64,000 nucleotides of DNA from positions 1 through 64,000 of the forward strand of contig JAIVEQ010000017.1 in NCBI GenBank assembly GCA_023838465.1. The letters are read 5' to 3'. The position numbers and the translations under genes were made by a program. The notes below the pieces were generated by a model. That model ran no database searches. It saw only the letters and a program-made list of their open reading frames with translations, and was not told where the DNA came from. This DNA is from Candidatus Thiodiazotropha sp. Lineage in GTDB: Bacteria; Pseudomonadota; Gammaproteobacteria; Chromatiales; Chromatiaceae. This document shows, in pieces, positions 45,435 to 54,828 of this stretch (positions are counted from its first letter, which is position 1; the number at the start of each line of letters is the position of its first letter).

Positions 45435-46141
45435 GAAGTTGTTGACTCATGATGGAGTGACGAAGGTGTAAATCGGTAGCCGGTACCACGTATTGTTTGG
45501 ATAAATTGGTGGTGTCCAGAGGGAATGAGCAGCTTTCTCAGGCGTCGAATATGAACATCCACGGTTCTCTCATCAACATAGACTGAATCGCCCCATACAT
45601 TATCTAGGATCTGTGATCTGCTATAGGCACGGTCAGGGTGAGTCATGAAGAAGAGCAGCAGACGATACTCTGCAGGAGAGAGGTGGAGTGGTGCGTCATT
45701 GATTGATACCCTATGGCGTGCAGGGTCAATGCTCAACCCGGCATAGTCCAAGGGTAGCGCTAAATTGTCGCTACTGGATCTGCGGATAACAGCCTTTATG
45801 CGTGCCAACATCTCTCGGGGTGAAAAGGGCTTTGTGATGTAATCATCCGCACCACTATCAAGCCCCTTTACCTTGTCGGATTCATCTGCTTTTGCTGTCA
45901 GCATAATGACAGGGGGGGAGTTCTGGGGTGCCTTTTGTTTTAGCTCACGTGTCAAATCAAGTCCTGATCGACCGGGCAACATCCAGTCCATGAGTATCAG
46001 GTCATAGCTGTGTTTGGACAGCAGTTTGCGCGCATCCTGGGCGTTATCGGCTTCGTTGACCAGGAAACCCTTAGGCTCAAGGATAAAACGAATCATCTCC
46101 CGGATTTCGGGTTCATCTTCAACAATCAGTATCCGTTGCAT
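45431..46141 (-). CDS. phoB: Phosphate-regulon response regulator PhoB
   Basis: This 236-residue OmpR-type regulator has a receiver with acceptor D52 (L-M-D-W-M-L-P-G) and a C-terminal winged helix (L-R-K-L-L-I-P-S-G-H-H-Q-F-I-Q-T-I-R-G-T-G-Y-R-F). It controls phosphate-starvation genes through PhoR. The pair lies upstream of ppk1 in this window, on the same strand but separated from it by a gene on the other strand. I found no clear Pho box in front of it. Confidence 0.93.
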   Translation of the reverse strand: MQRILIVEDEPEIREMIRFILEPKGFLVNEADNAQDARKLLSKHSYDLILMDWMLPGRSGLDLTRELKQKAPQNSPPVIMLTAKADESDKVKGLDSGADDYITKPFSPREMLARIKAVIRRSSSDNLALPLDYAGLSIDPARHRVSINDAPLHLSPAEYRLLLFFMTHPDRAYSRSQILDNVWGDSVYVDERTVDVHIRRLRKLLIPSGHHQFIQTIRGTGYRFTPSSLHHESTTS

Positions 46142-46513
46142 CGATTTCTGTGTGAGCCTTGTTTTAAATGGGAAGCTGGGAATTTTATTACCCCCCCTTA
46201 GGTCACTTTGACTATCCTATCCGTAGATAATAACCAAGCCAAAGTAAATTGTGAGGGGATGTTCTTCTTATGTAAATACGCTTTAGTTGCTCAAAATCCA
46301 GTCAAATTTTAATATAATCGTCTCTATATAAGCACTAGTTACCTGTAAAGTCTGGAAAAAACAACTATCAGCTTGATTTGTGATCGGTTTGGTATAGTTG
46401 CAAGCGGTAACCAGGAGCTATAAAAAATATTTGGATGGGCTGCTTGTGATTCAATGCCTTAGCAGTGATAATTCCAGTTGGGCCACATTTGGCGAGATTA
46501 ACAAAGAAACTTC
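46142..46513. promoter_or_regulatory. Divergent control region between phoB and the CBS-domain gene
   Basis: This 372-bp non-coding stretch serves two outward genes. On the plus strand TATAAT at 46313-46318 is a good -10 box, but the best -35 candidate (TTGCTC, 46287-46292) is 20 nt away. No reliable Pho box was found. No small gene is supported. Confidence 0.35.
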
Positions 46514-47785
46514 GTGGAAAGTTACCTGATTTTGGCAGTGCTACTGGTACTGTCTGGCGTTTTCTCCGGTACAGAGACTGCTCTGGTCACCCTGTCGATG
46601 GCTCGCGCTGAGTCACTGTACAAGGAAGGTAGAAGGGGCGCTCATGCCTTATATCTTCTCAAGAAAGACCCGAGCCGTATGCTGATTACCATTCTGATCG
46701 GCAATAATGTAGTCAATATAGCTGCCTCTGCAATGGCGACAGTTATCGCGACTGACTATTTTGGCGACTCGGGGCCAGGCATCGCCGTAGGTGTGCTTAC
46801 CATCCTGATCCTGGTATTTGGAGAGATTACCCCAAAGAGCCTTGCTACCCGTTTTTCTGAACGGATCTCGTTGTTTATTGCGCCCGTCATTTTTGGCTTT
46901 ATGCGCTTGATCTATCCTCTGGTGTGGTTATTTCTTCAGTTTACCAACTGGGTGCAATCCACTACCAACGCGATGAATGATCCCATGGTGACGGAGTCGG
47001 AGGTCATCACGCTCATCGGACATGGTGAGGAAGAAGGTGTGATCGATACCGGTGAGCGTGAAATGATCGAACGCATCTTCAATTTCAACGATCTGAAGGC
47101 CGAGGATGTGATGACCCCCAGAAGGCAGGTGTTTCGTCTGGATGGCCGCCGTACGCTACGGGATGTTATCCCCGAGATACTCAAAGTGGGATTTTCTCGT
47201 ATTCCGCTTTACAAAGAGGACCCGGATGAGATCGTCAGCCTGGTGATGTTGCGTGACCTGCTCAATAACATCGTTTCCGGCGAATTGGATGTGCCCATTT
47301 CGGAGTTGGGACAGGAACCACTCTATACGCCGTTGAACACGACCATTGATGAATTGATACGCACGCTGAAGACAAAAAGTATTCATCTCGCTGTGGTGGT
47401 CGATGAGCACGGAGCGATGATCGGTGTGGTTTCGCTAGAGGATATGCTGGAAGAGCTGGTGGGCGAGATCTATGATGAAAGCGATAAAAAGCCAAATGAC
47501 TTGACGGTTCTGGGTGAAGGTAAGGTACTTGTTAAAGGTACGGCCGAGTTACGTGTCGTTGAGGAATATTATGCAATGGATATTCCTGGTAAGCCGACAG
47601 ATACGATTAATCGCTGGTTATTGGAACATACTGAACGGATTCCCGAGAAGGATGAGAAGTTTGAATTGGATGGTCTGATCGTGCGTGTTCAGGATGCGTC
47701 ATCACGTCGCATTCATCAAGTGACTATACAGAAAACTCTCATTAATCAAGAGGGTGAACGCAGTGATGATCAAGCCGAATCCTGA
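46514..47785 (+). CDS. HlyC/CorC-type membrane protein (DUF21-CBS-CorC_HlyC)
   Basis: This 423-residue protein has a DUF21 transmembrane domain (S-G-V-F-S-G-T-E-T-A-L-V, F-G-E-I-T-P-K), paired CBS domains (E-D-V-M-T-P-R...A-V-V-V-D-E-H-G-A-M-I-G-V-V-S-L-E-D-M-L-E-E-L-V-G-E-I) and a C-terminal CorC_HlyC domain. Family members (YfjD/CorB, MpfA) are implicated in magnesium efflux. It starts at GTG 46514 with a weak ribosome binding site. Its last 16 bp overlap the end of convergent ppk1. Confidence 0.9.
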   Translation: MESYLILAVLLVLSGVFSGTETALVTLSMARAESLYKEGRRGAHALYLLKKDPSRMLITILIGNNVVNIAASAMATVIATDYFGDSGPGIAVGVLTILILVFGEITPKSLATRFSERISLFIAPVIFGFMRLIYPLVWLFLQFTNWVQSTTNAMNDPMVTESEVITLIGHGEEEGVIDTGEREMIERIFNFNDLKAEDVMTPRRQVFRLDGRRTLRDVIPEILKVGFSRIPLYKEDPDEIVSLVMLRDLLNNIVSGELDVPISELGQEPLYTPLNTTIDELIRTLKTKSIHLAVVVDEHGAMIGVVSLEDMLEELVGEIYDESDKKPNDLTVLGEGKVLVKGTAELRVVEEYYAMDIPGKPTDTINRWLLEHTERIPEKDEKFELDGLIVRVQDASSRRIHQVTIQKTLINQEGERSDDQAES

Positions 47786-50010
47786 TTGCTGTTTTTCAGA
47801 CGTTGTTTAAAATGGTACATAAGCTTTTCACGCATTCGTTTTTCACGCATTCGTTTTTCACGGTGTTTTTTTGCCGCCTCGAGGCGCCGTTCTACAACAC
47901 CTATCAGGGTTTCCTGACAATTAAGTGATTTATCGTCCTCAGCGGGTATGCGCCTTTCATAGGTGCCATCGGAACGCATGTCCCAGGCATTGTGTTTGTC
48001 ACCAAGCTGAACATCGAGAATTAACCGTAGTTCTTGACGCAGGGCAGGTGATTCAACTGGTGCCAATACTTCTACCCGCATCATGAGATTACGCTGCATT
48101 AAATCGGCAGAGCCAATAAAGTACTCTTCGTCACCACCGTTCAGGAAATAGCTGATGCGTGCATGTTCGAGGAAGCGTCCCACAATACTGACCACACTTC
48201 CGCTTTCGCTAAGGCCGGGAATACCAGGACGGAAACGACAGGTATCTCGTACAATCAGCTCGACTTTTACACCGGCTTGGGTGGCTTTATAAAGCGCCTT
48301 AACAATATCGTGATCCTCCAAGGCGTTCATCTTCATCTGGATATGAGCGGGATGGCCTTCGTGATGAATCTTGATCTCGCGCTCAATCTTATTCAGCAGC
48401 GACTGTTTCAGTGTATAGGGTGCTGCGAGAATCTTACGATAACTGGGTGGTGGGGAATAACCGGTCAGATAGTTGAATAGTTCAGTCAGATCCTGACCAA
48501 TCTCCTCGTCACAGCCGAGCAGTCCCAGGTCAGTATAGAGACGGGCGGTTCCAGCGTGATAGTTACCGGTGCCGATATGGTAATAACGACGCAGTTGAGA
48601 ATAGTCCTTGCGTATCACCATGATCAGTTTGCTATGGGTTTTTAACCCTAGCACACCATAGGTGACATGAATGCCTGCCTGTTCAAGACGCCTTGCCCAA
48701 CGGATGTTGGCTGCCTCATCGAAGCGGGCCTTGAGTTCCACCAGTACGGCGACCTGCTTACCGTTACGAGCAGCCTTGATGAGTGAGTCAAGTACATTGC
48801 CTTCAGCCGAAGTGCGATAGAGCGTCATTTTTATCGCCAGCACCTTAGGGTCCTCTGCCGCAGTTCGCAAGAAACGCTCGACAGTGGTGTTGAAGGACTC
48901 ATAGGGGTGTTGCAAAAGAAGAGAGCCGTGGTCGCGAATGATATGGAAGATACTTCGTCTATCATGGGCCAATTGCGGGTGATCCATTGGATAGTGGGGG
49001 ACGTCACGTAATTCCGGGATATTCAACGTCGCCAGTTCAAACAGATCACGCAGGGCCATCATACAGTCAATTTCAAAAACATCCTGTTCTTCATCGAGCC
49101 CCAGTTCAGCAGCCAACATACCTCGATGAGTGGGATTCATCCCTGTGGAAACCTCTAGCCGAACGATAGGGGCGAAATGCCGTTCACGCAGTTCGGTCTC
49201 AATGGTTTCCAACAGGTCACTTGCTGACTCCTGATCCAATTCCAGGTTGGCATTGCGGGTGACTCGAAACAGCTCGCAGGATTCTATATTCATCCCCGGA
49301 AACAGCATGTGGAGATTATTGGCGATCAGATCGTCAAGGGTGACATAGGTGTAGTCCTCATTCACTTGGATCAGGCGCGGAGAAACCTCCTTACTGACAG
49401 GAACCTTGACTCTTGCCATGTGCAGATCAAATCCATTTGGATAGCGGAGTGTGACCAACAGGTTAAGGGTCTGGTTAGAGATAAAGGGAAACGGATGACT
49501 TGGGTCCATTGCCAGAGGGGTCAGCATGGGGAAGATATTCTGCTGAAAATGGTCCCGTAACTGCTGTTGCTGGGATTTATTCAAGGCTTCAAATTTTTTG
49601 ATTTGTATATTGGATGCGGCCAGTTGATCTTGTAGTTGGTCATAGATACGTTGCTGTACCTGTTGCATTTCGCGAGTGACCTGATGGCATTCGGTTAGCT
49701 GCTGAATGGGCGTGCTACCATCTATCGTTGGCGTGGTGAGACCTGCAGCAACCTGCTGCTTAAGACCACCGATACGCTTCATGAAAAACTCATCCAGGTT
49801 ACTGCTGACAATGGCCAGAAACTTGACCCGTTCCAGTAAAGGGGTGTGATTCTGTTCAGCTTCGTTGAGTACCCGTCGATTGAAGGATAGCCAGGTAAGT
49901 TCTCTATTCAGGTAGAGGCTTGGGTCATCCAGGTCGAATTCGGGGAGTTCATGGCCGATATCGGCGGAGTGGATTTCGCTATTCGGTGAAATTTGTTCTG
50001 GCTGTGACAT
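47770..50010 (-). CDS. ppk1: Polyphosphate kinase 1
   Basis: This 746-residue enzyme reversibly builds polyphosphate from ATP. It has an N-terminal domain starting L-N-R-E-L-T-W-L-S-F-N-R-R-V-L, the phospho-histidine region G-L-K-T-H-S-K-L, and Y-H-I-G-T-G-N-Y-H. It is longer than the roughly 690-residue E. coli protein, with an acidic N-terminal extension and a basic C-terminal tail that includes a repeated R-E-K-R-M segment encoded by a 15-bp tandem repeat. Confidence 0.95.
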   Translation of the reverse strand: MSQPEQISPNSEIHSADIGHELPEFDLDDPSLYLNRELTWLSFNRRVLNEAEQNHTPLLERVKFLAIVSSNLDEFFMKRIGGLKQQVAAGLTTPTIDGSTPIQQLTECHQVTREMQQVQQRIYDQLQDQLAASNIQIKKFEALNKSQQQQLRDHFQQNIFPMLTPLAMDPSHPFPFISNQTLNLLVTLRYPNGFDLHMARVKVPVSKEVSPRLIQVNEDYTYVTLDDLIANNLHMLFPGMNIESCELFRVTRNANLELDQESASDLLETIETELRERHFAPIVRLEVSTGMNPTHRGMLAAELGLDEEQDVFEIDCMMALRDLFELATLNIPELRDVPHYPMDHPQLAHDRRSIFHIIRDHGSLLLQHPYESFNTTVERFLRTAAEDPKVLAIKMTLYRTSAEGNVLDSLIKAARNGKQVAVLVELKARFDEAANIRWARRLEQAGIHVTYGVLGLKTHSKLIMVIRKDYSQLRRYYHIGTGNYHAGTARLYTDLGLLGCDEEIGQDLTELFNYLTGYSPPPSYRKILAAPYTLKQSLLNKIEREIKIHHEGHPAHIQMKMNALEDHDIVKALYKATQAGVKVELIVRDTCRFRPGIPGLSESGSVVSIVGRFLEHARISYFLNGGDEEYFIGSADLMQRNLMMRVEVLAPVESPALRQELRLILDVQLGDKHNAWDMRSDGTYERRIPAEDDKSLNCQETLIGVVERRLEAAKKHREKRMREKRMREKLMYHFKQRLKNSNQDSA
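47825..47854 (-). repeat. 15-bp tandem repeat in the 3' end of ppk1
   Basis: Two perfect copies of a 15-bp unit (ttttcacgcattcgt) lie end to end, and a third, partial copy follows. It encodes REKRM REKRM REKLM in the basic tail. Copy-number change would keep the frame. Confidence 0.8.
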
Positions 50011-50164
50011 GGCATTGGTATAAAGTGGTAGGGTGGGCCAAACCTCGCTACCTCTAGTATAGGCTGATCGTCAGATTCGGTGGATATTCATCGATTATCT
50101 GTAAATGAATACGAAATTATTTGTTGTGATTCGTATGACTTGCCACTTGGTCAGGGGGAGAGCT

Positions 50165-51439
50165 TCATGAGATAAAGCTGCTGTCCTTTGGTCTGAAGTT
50201 TTCCAGTTGATTCATCTGATCCAGCATGGTCAATAGAAAGCCGCTGCTGTTTATGCGCCCAAGTCCCCCCATTGCACAGGCCAGTTCGGAAAACTGCTGA
50301 CACCCATCTATTCTACCTAGTGGGTTATAGATCAGACTGGGAATCGGGTCGCCTGTATGTCGCCCTGTGTTGGTGTCGGTACAGTGGTCGGCAGTAATGG
50401 CAATCACCAGAGAGTCGCTGATTAAAGGGGCAATGGCATCATCAATTTTTGATAATATTTCCCGTTTACCGGCTGGATTCTGGTCATGGGAGTAGATATC
50501 CGTGGCTTTGATATGCAGATAGACCATGTCATGATCATCGAGGGCCCGCATTGCCGTTTTTACCTTGGTGTTCAAATCGGTTTCATAGGTTGCGGTGAAG
50601 CGGTCATCCTTGAAAAGGGTGTAACCTAATAGTTCTCCAAGCCCGAGAACTGTTCGCTCACCTGAAATCACGGCAGTCTTGAGTTTTAGGTTTTTTAACA
50701 AGGGTTTTACTTTTGGTAATTTACCGGGGCTTCTGCAGATGATGCCATTAGCTGGGGGTAAATCCTTTTCGATTCTCATGAGATTAAGCGGATGGTTGGA
50801 TAGCTTCTCATAGATGATATCCATCAATCTGTTGACGGCCTTAGAGGTACTTACGGCCGCACTGTCAGAAGGGTCATTTGCATGACAGGACAAGAGACCT
50901 TTACTTTGGTATTGGTTGCCAGAGTCGGTATTGCTGATGTCATGGGAGAGTCCGGCTCCTTCCAGTTGTAGAACGACCCGGTGTTGGGTGGCGGGATGCA
51001 GGCTGGCAGTGATGCCATCACCTAAATCAAGCTGACCGATCTCTGCGGCTAGAGATTCGGCCCCTGTATTGATCCGACCCGCCCTGCGATCTAGGATGTT
51101 GTATCTGTCTTTGGTTTTTTCCAGCGTAGCAAAATTACAGCGAAAGAAGAGTGCTTGATCATTTTTATTCAGGCCAACACCAGAAGCCTCGACGGGGCCT
51201 CGCGCCAGTTTCATTGCTTGGTGCTTGGACAGGCCAAACAATAAGCAGATGCCTGTATGGGTACCGACCGGCATACCGGGAAAGAGGGGGTCGACCAGAC
51301 CACATTGTCCTGCACTTGCCAGTATATCCATATTGGGTGTGTCCGCTGCTTCCAACGGTGTCTTGCCACCAAACGCAGGAATGCCCCGATCCCCCAGACC
51401 ATCAAGGATAATCATCAGCCCTTTGTGTGTCGTCAGCAT
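50165..51439 (-). CDS. Archaeal-type cofactor-independent phosphoglycerate mutase
   Basis: This 424-residue member of the alkaline-phosphatase-like superfamily is closest to the archaeal ApgM family. It has an opening metal/nucleophile region M-I-I-L-D-G-L-G-D-R-G, A-A-D-T-P-N-M-D, P-V-G-T-H-T-G, and metal ligands late in T-A-D-H-C-T-D-T-N-T-G-R-H-T-G-D-P-I-P. The expected reaction is 3-phosphoglycerate to 2-phosphoglycerate. The gene starts 12 bp after the 2PGK-like gene, so both substrates and products meet at 2-phosphoglycerate. Confidence 0.85.
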   Translation of the reverse strand: MLTTHKGLMIILDGLGDRGIPAFGGKTPLEAADTPNMDILASAGQCGLVDPLFPGMPVGTHTGICLLFGLSKHQAMKLARGPVEASGVGLNKNDQALFFRCNFATLEKTKDRYNILDRRAGRINTGAESLAAEIGQLDLGDGITASLHPATQHRVVLQLEGAGLSHDISNTDSGNQYQSKGLLSCHANDPSDSAAVSTSKAVNRLMDIIYEKLSNHPLNLMRIEKDLPPANGIICRSPGKLPKVKPLLKNLKLKTAVISGERTVLGLGELLGYTLFKDDRFTATYETDLNTKVKTAMRALDDHDMVYLHIKATDIYSHDQNPAGKREILSKIDDAIAPLISDSLVIAITADHCTDTNTGRHTGDPIPSLIYNPLGRIDGCQQFSELACAMGGLGRINSSGFLLTMLDQMNQLENFRPKDSSFIS

Positions 51440-51451
51440 TAGCCCCGGTCG

Positions 51452-52645
51452 TCAGTCTGAGCCGAAAACATCTTCAACCTTATCATGAAAATCCTTTTCC
51501 AACACCTCTATTATTGAACGCATAACACGATCTGTGGTTTTGTCGGTATCATCGTTTGCAATGATCGGCATGGCGTTGTTGTCGGCTTCGGAAAGAAGAT
51601 GAGATTGAAGCATCCAGATCGACTCAAAATTGGAAAGATAATCACTCTGGGCATTTCGCTCAGGAGCAGTAACACCACGGTCTTTTAAATGGTGTTTCAA
51701 CTTTTCTTGTTTGAGAACCGCCAACATGATGGGAACAATGACTGCATTCTGTTCATCTTTAAACCGGTTAACCAGAGCGGGTGAGACATGGACACCTTCC
51801 AGAATAAGAGAAACCTGTTCACTCAAGGCACGCTGCACGACCGCTTCACAAGGAACAGACACCAATTCGGATTGATGTATATATCCATGGATCATCATCT
51901 CCTCGGATGACTCTCTGGATTCACTCGACCCGGGAATCCTGCGCCAAGCATTAAATGAGGAGGTGTGTAGTTCGGGTATCAATCGCTCTGGAACCATCAT
52001 GCGCATGACTTCTCGAAGCATGTCAGTAGATTGGGTGCGAATAATATTCAGGCGGTGAGCAACCTCTGTCGCAATCGTACTCTTGCCGCAACCGGTAGCG
52101 CCTCCGATTAACAGAATGAGAGGGCGTTGAGTGTGTTTGTAATCGATCCATACCAAATAGCGCTTAGCGGCCTCTTTGCCATAGTGTTGTTTGAGCTTAT
52201 CGTAGGTCAGTCTGCCGATTGCTTTAGTCTGTATGGCATCCTGATAGGATTCGGCCAGCTCATTGAATACATTCTGAGTGATATAGGCCGCTTTGTCTGA
52301 GCTCAGGCCGGTAGATTCGAGTGTACGACGATGTTCGATGATTGAAAATGGTTGTATATCGCCGTTACGTTCAATCACCATGACTTTAGTTGCAGAAGGA
52401 TTGACGCTCTCGTAGTTTTCGATAACCTCCTTTTCATCCAGTTTCTGCAACTCAGACAACACCCGTCGACGCACCTCCTCAGTTGTGATTTCATCATCAC
52501 TACTGATCTGCTGGCGTATATCAGAAGAGAGTTGATAAGCCTTTTCAAAGGCAAGCCCGGCATCGGTCAGTGACCGGGTCAATATCCCTCTGAGAAAAGG
52601 TGTTCGAGTCCCATCCGATGGATCTATTACGAGTGTTTTTGCCAT
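51452..52645 (-). CDS. ATP-cone protein with a 2-phosphoglycerate kinase-like domain
   Basis: This protein has 397 residues. Residues about 3-75 (V-I-D-P-S-D-G-T-R-T-P-F...) and 88-165 (V-M-V-I-E-R-N-G-D-I-Q-P-F...) both look like ATP-cones, the nucleotide-sensing domain of ribonucleotide reductase and of methanogen 2-phosphoglycerate kinase. A P-loop kinase follows with Walker A G-G-A-T-G-C-G-K-S-T (181-190) and L-I-L-E-G-V-H-V. In methanogens, 2PGK makes 2,3-bisphosphoglycerate, and in plants a related domain acts in phytate synthesis. The bacterial role is unknown; pairing with a phosphoglycerate mutase supports a 2-phosphoglycerate substrate. Confidence 0.78.
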   Translation of the reverse strand: MAKTLVIDPSDGTRTPFLRGILTRSLTDAGLAFEKAYQLSSDIRQQISSDDEITTEEVRRRVLSELQKLDEKEVIENYESVNPSATKVMVIERNGDIQPFSIIEHRRTLESTGLSSDKAAYITQNVFNELAESYQDAIQTKAIGRLTYDKLKQHYGKEAAKRYLVWIDYKHTQRPLILLIGGATGCGKSTIATEVAHRLNIIRTQSTDMLREVMRMMVPERLIPELHTSSFNAWRRIPGSSESRESSEEMMIHGYIHQSELVSVPCEAVVQRALSEQVSLILEGVHVSPALVNRFKDEQNAVIVPIMLAVLKQEKLKHHLKDRGVTAPERNAQSDYLSNFESIWMLQSHLLSEADNNAMPIIANDDTDKTTDRVMRSIIEVLEKDFHDKVEDVFGSD

Positions 52646-52863
52646 ATCATGATTAGTGTTGTGTTGATCGATCCATACAGTAGACAGGAATAGACGTTAT
52701 AGTATTTACGAAGCAGTCACCATTCAGCTTTGGTCTTTCTAGAATACAACAGAGGGAATGCCTCCTGTCATTGAATTTTATGTCAGATTACAGCAGCTAA
52801 AGTAGATTATCAGCAAACTAAATCCTATGGGTAATCCTTTATCTGTCGTTTAATTGACTGAAT

Positions 52864-54600
52864 TTACTGGTGATTGTTCCAGATGTAGATAACCTCTGCT
52901 TTATTGCCCGGTTCGAAAAAACGAAGTTGTTCGCACAGCGATTTTACCAACATTAGGCCTCGTCCGCTGTACATGGTCTCATTTGTCACATTCTGTGACA
53001 AAGTTGTGAATTCAAAACCAACACCACTATCCTCTACTGTAATCACGATATATCCACCATCATTCACTTGATGGATTCTCAATCCAATGCGTATCTGTCC
53101 TTCAGTCAAGGCATGCAGACGTTGTTCGCGTTGTTGAAAATAGTTGGTGAATCCATCTTCACCCTGTTTGAGGGCGGAGTCCAGATGCAGTACACTATGA
53201 TCCAGCGCATTGATATAGAGTTCGGTCAAGATCGTAAACAGAGGGCGACGATGTTCATGGAGACCAGCAGTCTCTTGAATATAGTTAATCAGTATGGGTA
53301 CCGGATCGGCTTGGCGTAACTGGGTACCGTGTAGGGTAAGTTGAAATTCGATGCAGTCTGGATGGTCCTGCATGAGGAGGTGTCGTGATAGATCCTTGCG
53401 TACCTCAGAATGTGGCGTGGTTTCCTCCCATCTGGGCAAGAGTTCGGGGATCAGGGGCACCTCTACGACACTGATATCATCATCTTGAGGGGCATCCTGA
53501 CAAAATGCCTCTAGATCAAGAGCAAGCTTATCTAAAATATAGGCGTGTGCATTGCTTTCATTGATCGCTTGAATAAACCGCATCTGTCCGAATAGTTCTC
53601 CCTTAGAATTACGTGCTTCGGTAACACCATCAGTAGCGAGGATCACCCGGTCTCCCTCTTCGACGCGCAGATGATAGAAATCATCCTTTAGATCTATATC
53701 GGGTGCGATGCCCAGAGGTAGGGATTGGGAGACGATGCGCTCTTTGATACGCATGCTGTTTTTTTCGATTAGATAGCAATCGGGCATGCCGCAATTGATG
53801 ATCATTATTTGATCAAGCAGGTGGTCTATTTTGACAAACTGGGCTGCGAGGAACATGCCGGTAGGTAGCAGGTTATGCAGCTTATTATTGATAGCAAACA
53901 GGATTTGCTGTGGTGCGAAGCCCTTGGCTGTCATGGAACGAAATACTTCAGAGGTGGGTAGTGCACCCAAGGCTGCGGCTAGACCATGACCGGTGAAGTC
54001 ACCCAGTAAAACATGCAGGTCGTGTGAGGGGGCAAATGCCGTTAACATCAGATCGCCACTGAAAACACTGGCAGGCCTGAGCAGGCTACGGATATGCTCT
54101 TGAGCAACATTTCCGGCGATGACGGCTCCACTGAATACCTGTTCAGCAATCTCCTCATCACGTTGCATGCGGCTGTAGAGCATACGTGTGTCCCGATGCA
54201 GTATTCGAATACGTTCCATAGCCTTCACTTTGGCTGAAAGGACGGTAAAGCTGTAGGGTTTTGAAAGAAAATCGTCACCGCCAACCTCGACACATCTAGC
54301 CAAGGCATCCTCATCCGACATGGCAGTGAGGAAGATGATCGGTACGAAATGGTCGCCGGAAAGCTGCTTGATCTTTGCTGCGGCTTCGTAGCCATCCATC
54401 ACCGGCATCATCACATCCATAAAGATGATGTCGGGACCATGTTGTTGAAAAAGCTGGATAGCGTTGGCCCCATTTTCAGCCTCTATGACCTTATAGCCTC
54501 GTTTTTTTAACAAGGCCTTGAGAATCATGCGGTTCGTGATTTCGTCCTCTACGATGAGTGCAAGGCCATGATTTTGAGAGAGAATTTCAGCTTTTGGCAT
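52864..54600 (-). CDS. REC-PP2C-HATPase response regulator (HsbR/RsbU-like)
   Basis: This 578-residue protein has a receiver with acceptor D62 (F-M-D-V-M-M-P-V-M-D-G), then a SpoIIE/RsbU-type PP2C phosphatase (F-S-G-D-L..., L-L-G-D-F-T-G-H-G-L-A-A-A, L-A-T-D-G-V-T-E, D-D-D-I-S). The C-terminal HATPase of the anti-sigma kinase type (T-E-L-Y-I-N-A-L-D-H-S-V-L, D-S-G-V-G-F, G-R-G-L-M-L-V-K) completes it. Such proteins both phosphorylate and dephosphorylate a STAS-domain partner in partner switching, as HsbR does with HsbA. No free STAS protein is adjacent, but the divergent neighbour carries a STAS domain. Confidence 0.88.
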   Translation of the reverse strand: MPKAEILSQNHGLALIVEDEITNRMILKALLKKRGYKVIEAENGANAIQLFQQHGPDIIFMDVMMPVMDGYEAAAKIKQLSGDHFVPIIFLTAMSDEDALARCVEVGGDDFLSKPYSFTVLSAKVKAMERIRILHRDTRMLYSRMQRDEEIAEQVFSGAVIAGNVAQEHIRSLLRPASVFSGDLMLTAFAPSHDLHVLLGDFTGHGLAAALGALPTSEVFRSMTAKGFAPQQILFAINNKLHNLLPTGMFLAAQFVKIDHLLDQIMIINCGMPDCYLIEKNSMRIKERIVSQSLPLGIAPDIDLKDDFYHLRVEEGDRVILATDGVTEARNSKGELFGQMRFIQAINESNAHAYILDKLALDLEAFCQDAPQDDDISVVEVPLIPELLPRWEETTPHSEVRKDLSRHLLMQDHPDCIEFQLTLHGTQLRQADPVPILINYIQETAGLHEHRRPLFTILTELYINALDHSVLHLDSALKQGEDGFTNYFQQREQRLHALTEGQIRIGLRIHQVNDGGYIVITVEDSGVGFEFTTLSQNVTNETMYSGRGLMLVKSLCEQLRFFEPGNKAEVIYIWNNHQ

Positions 54601-54828
54601 AGTGGCTACCGGAAACGGGTGTTGATATTCGAGTTGACCATTGATTCAGATAGCGGCGTTAGGCGAAGAAAGCTTAGGGAACCACTGATTAATCGGTCAT
54701 TAAAAAAGATGAGTTAGAGGTTCCTAGGCATTGAGTGGATTCAGTTTCTCAAACACAAATCTTGACTGTGTCTGAATGTATGCTGGGATAGACTAGAATA
54801 ACGCCAAAATAACTCGGAAATCTAATTC

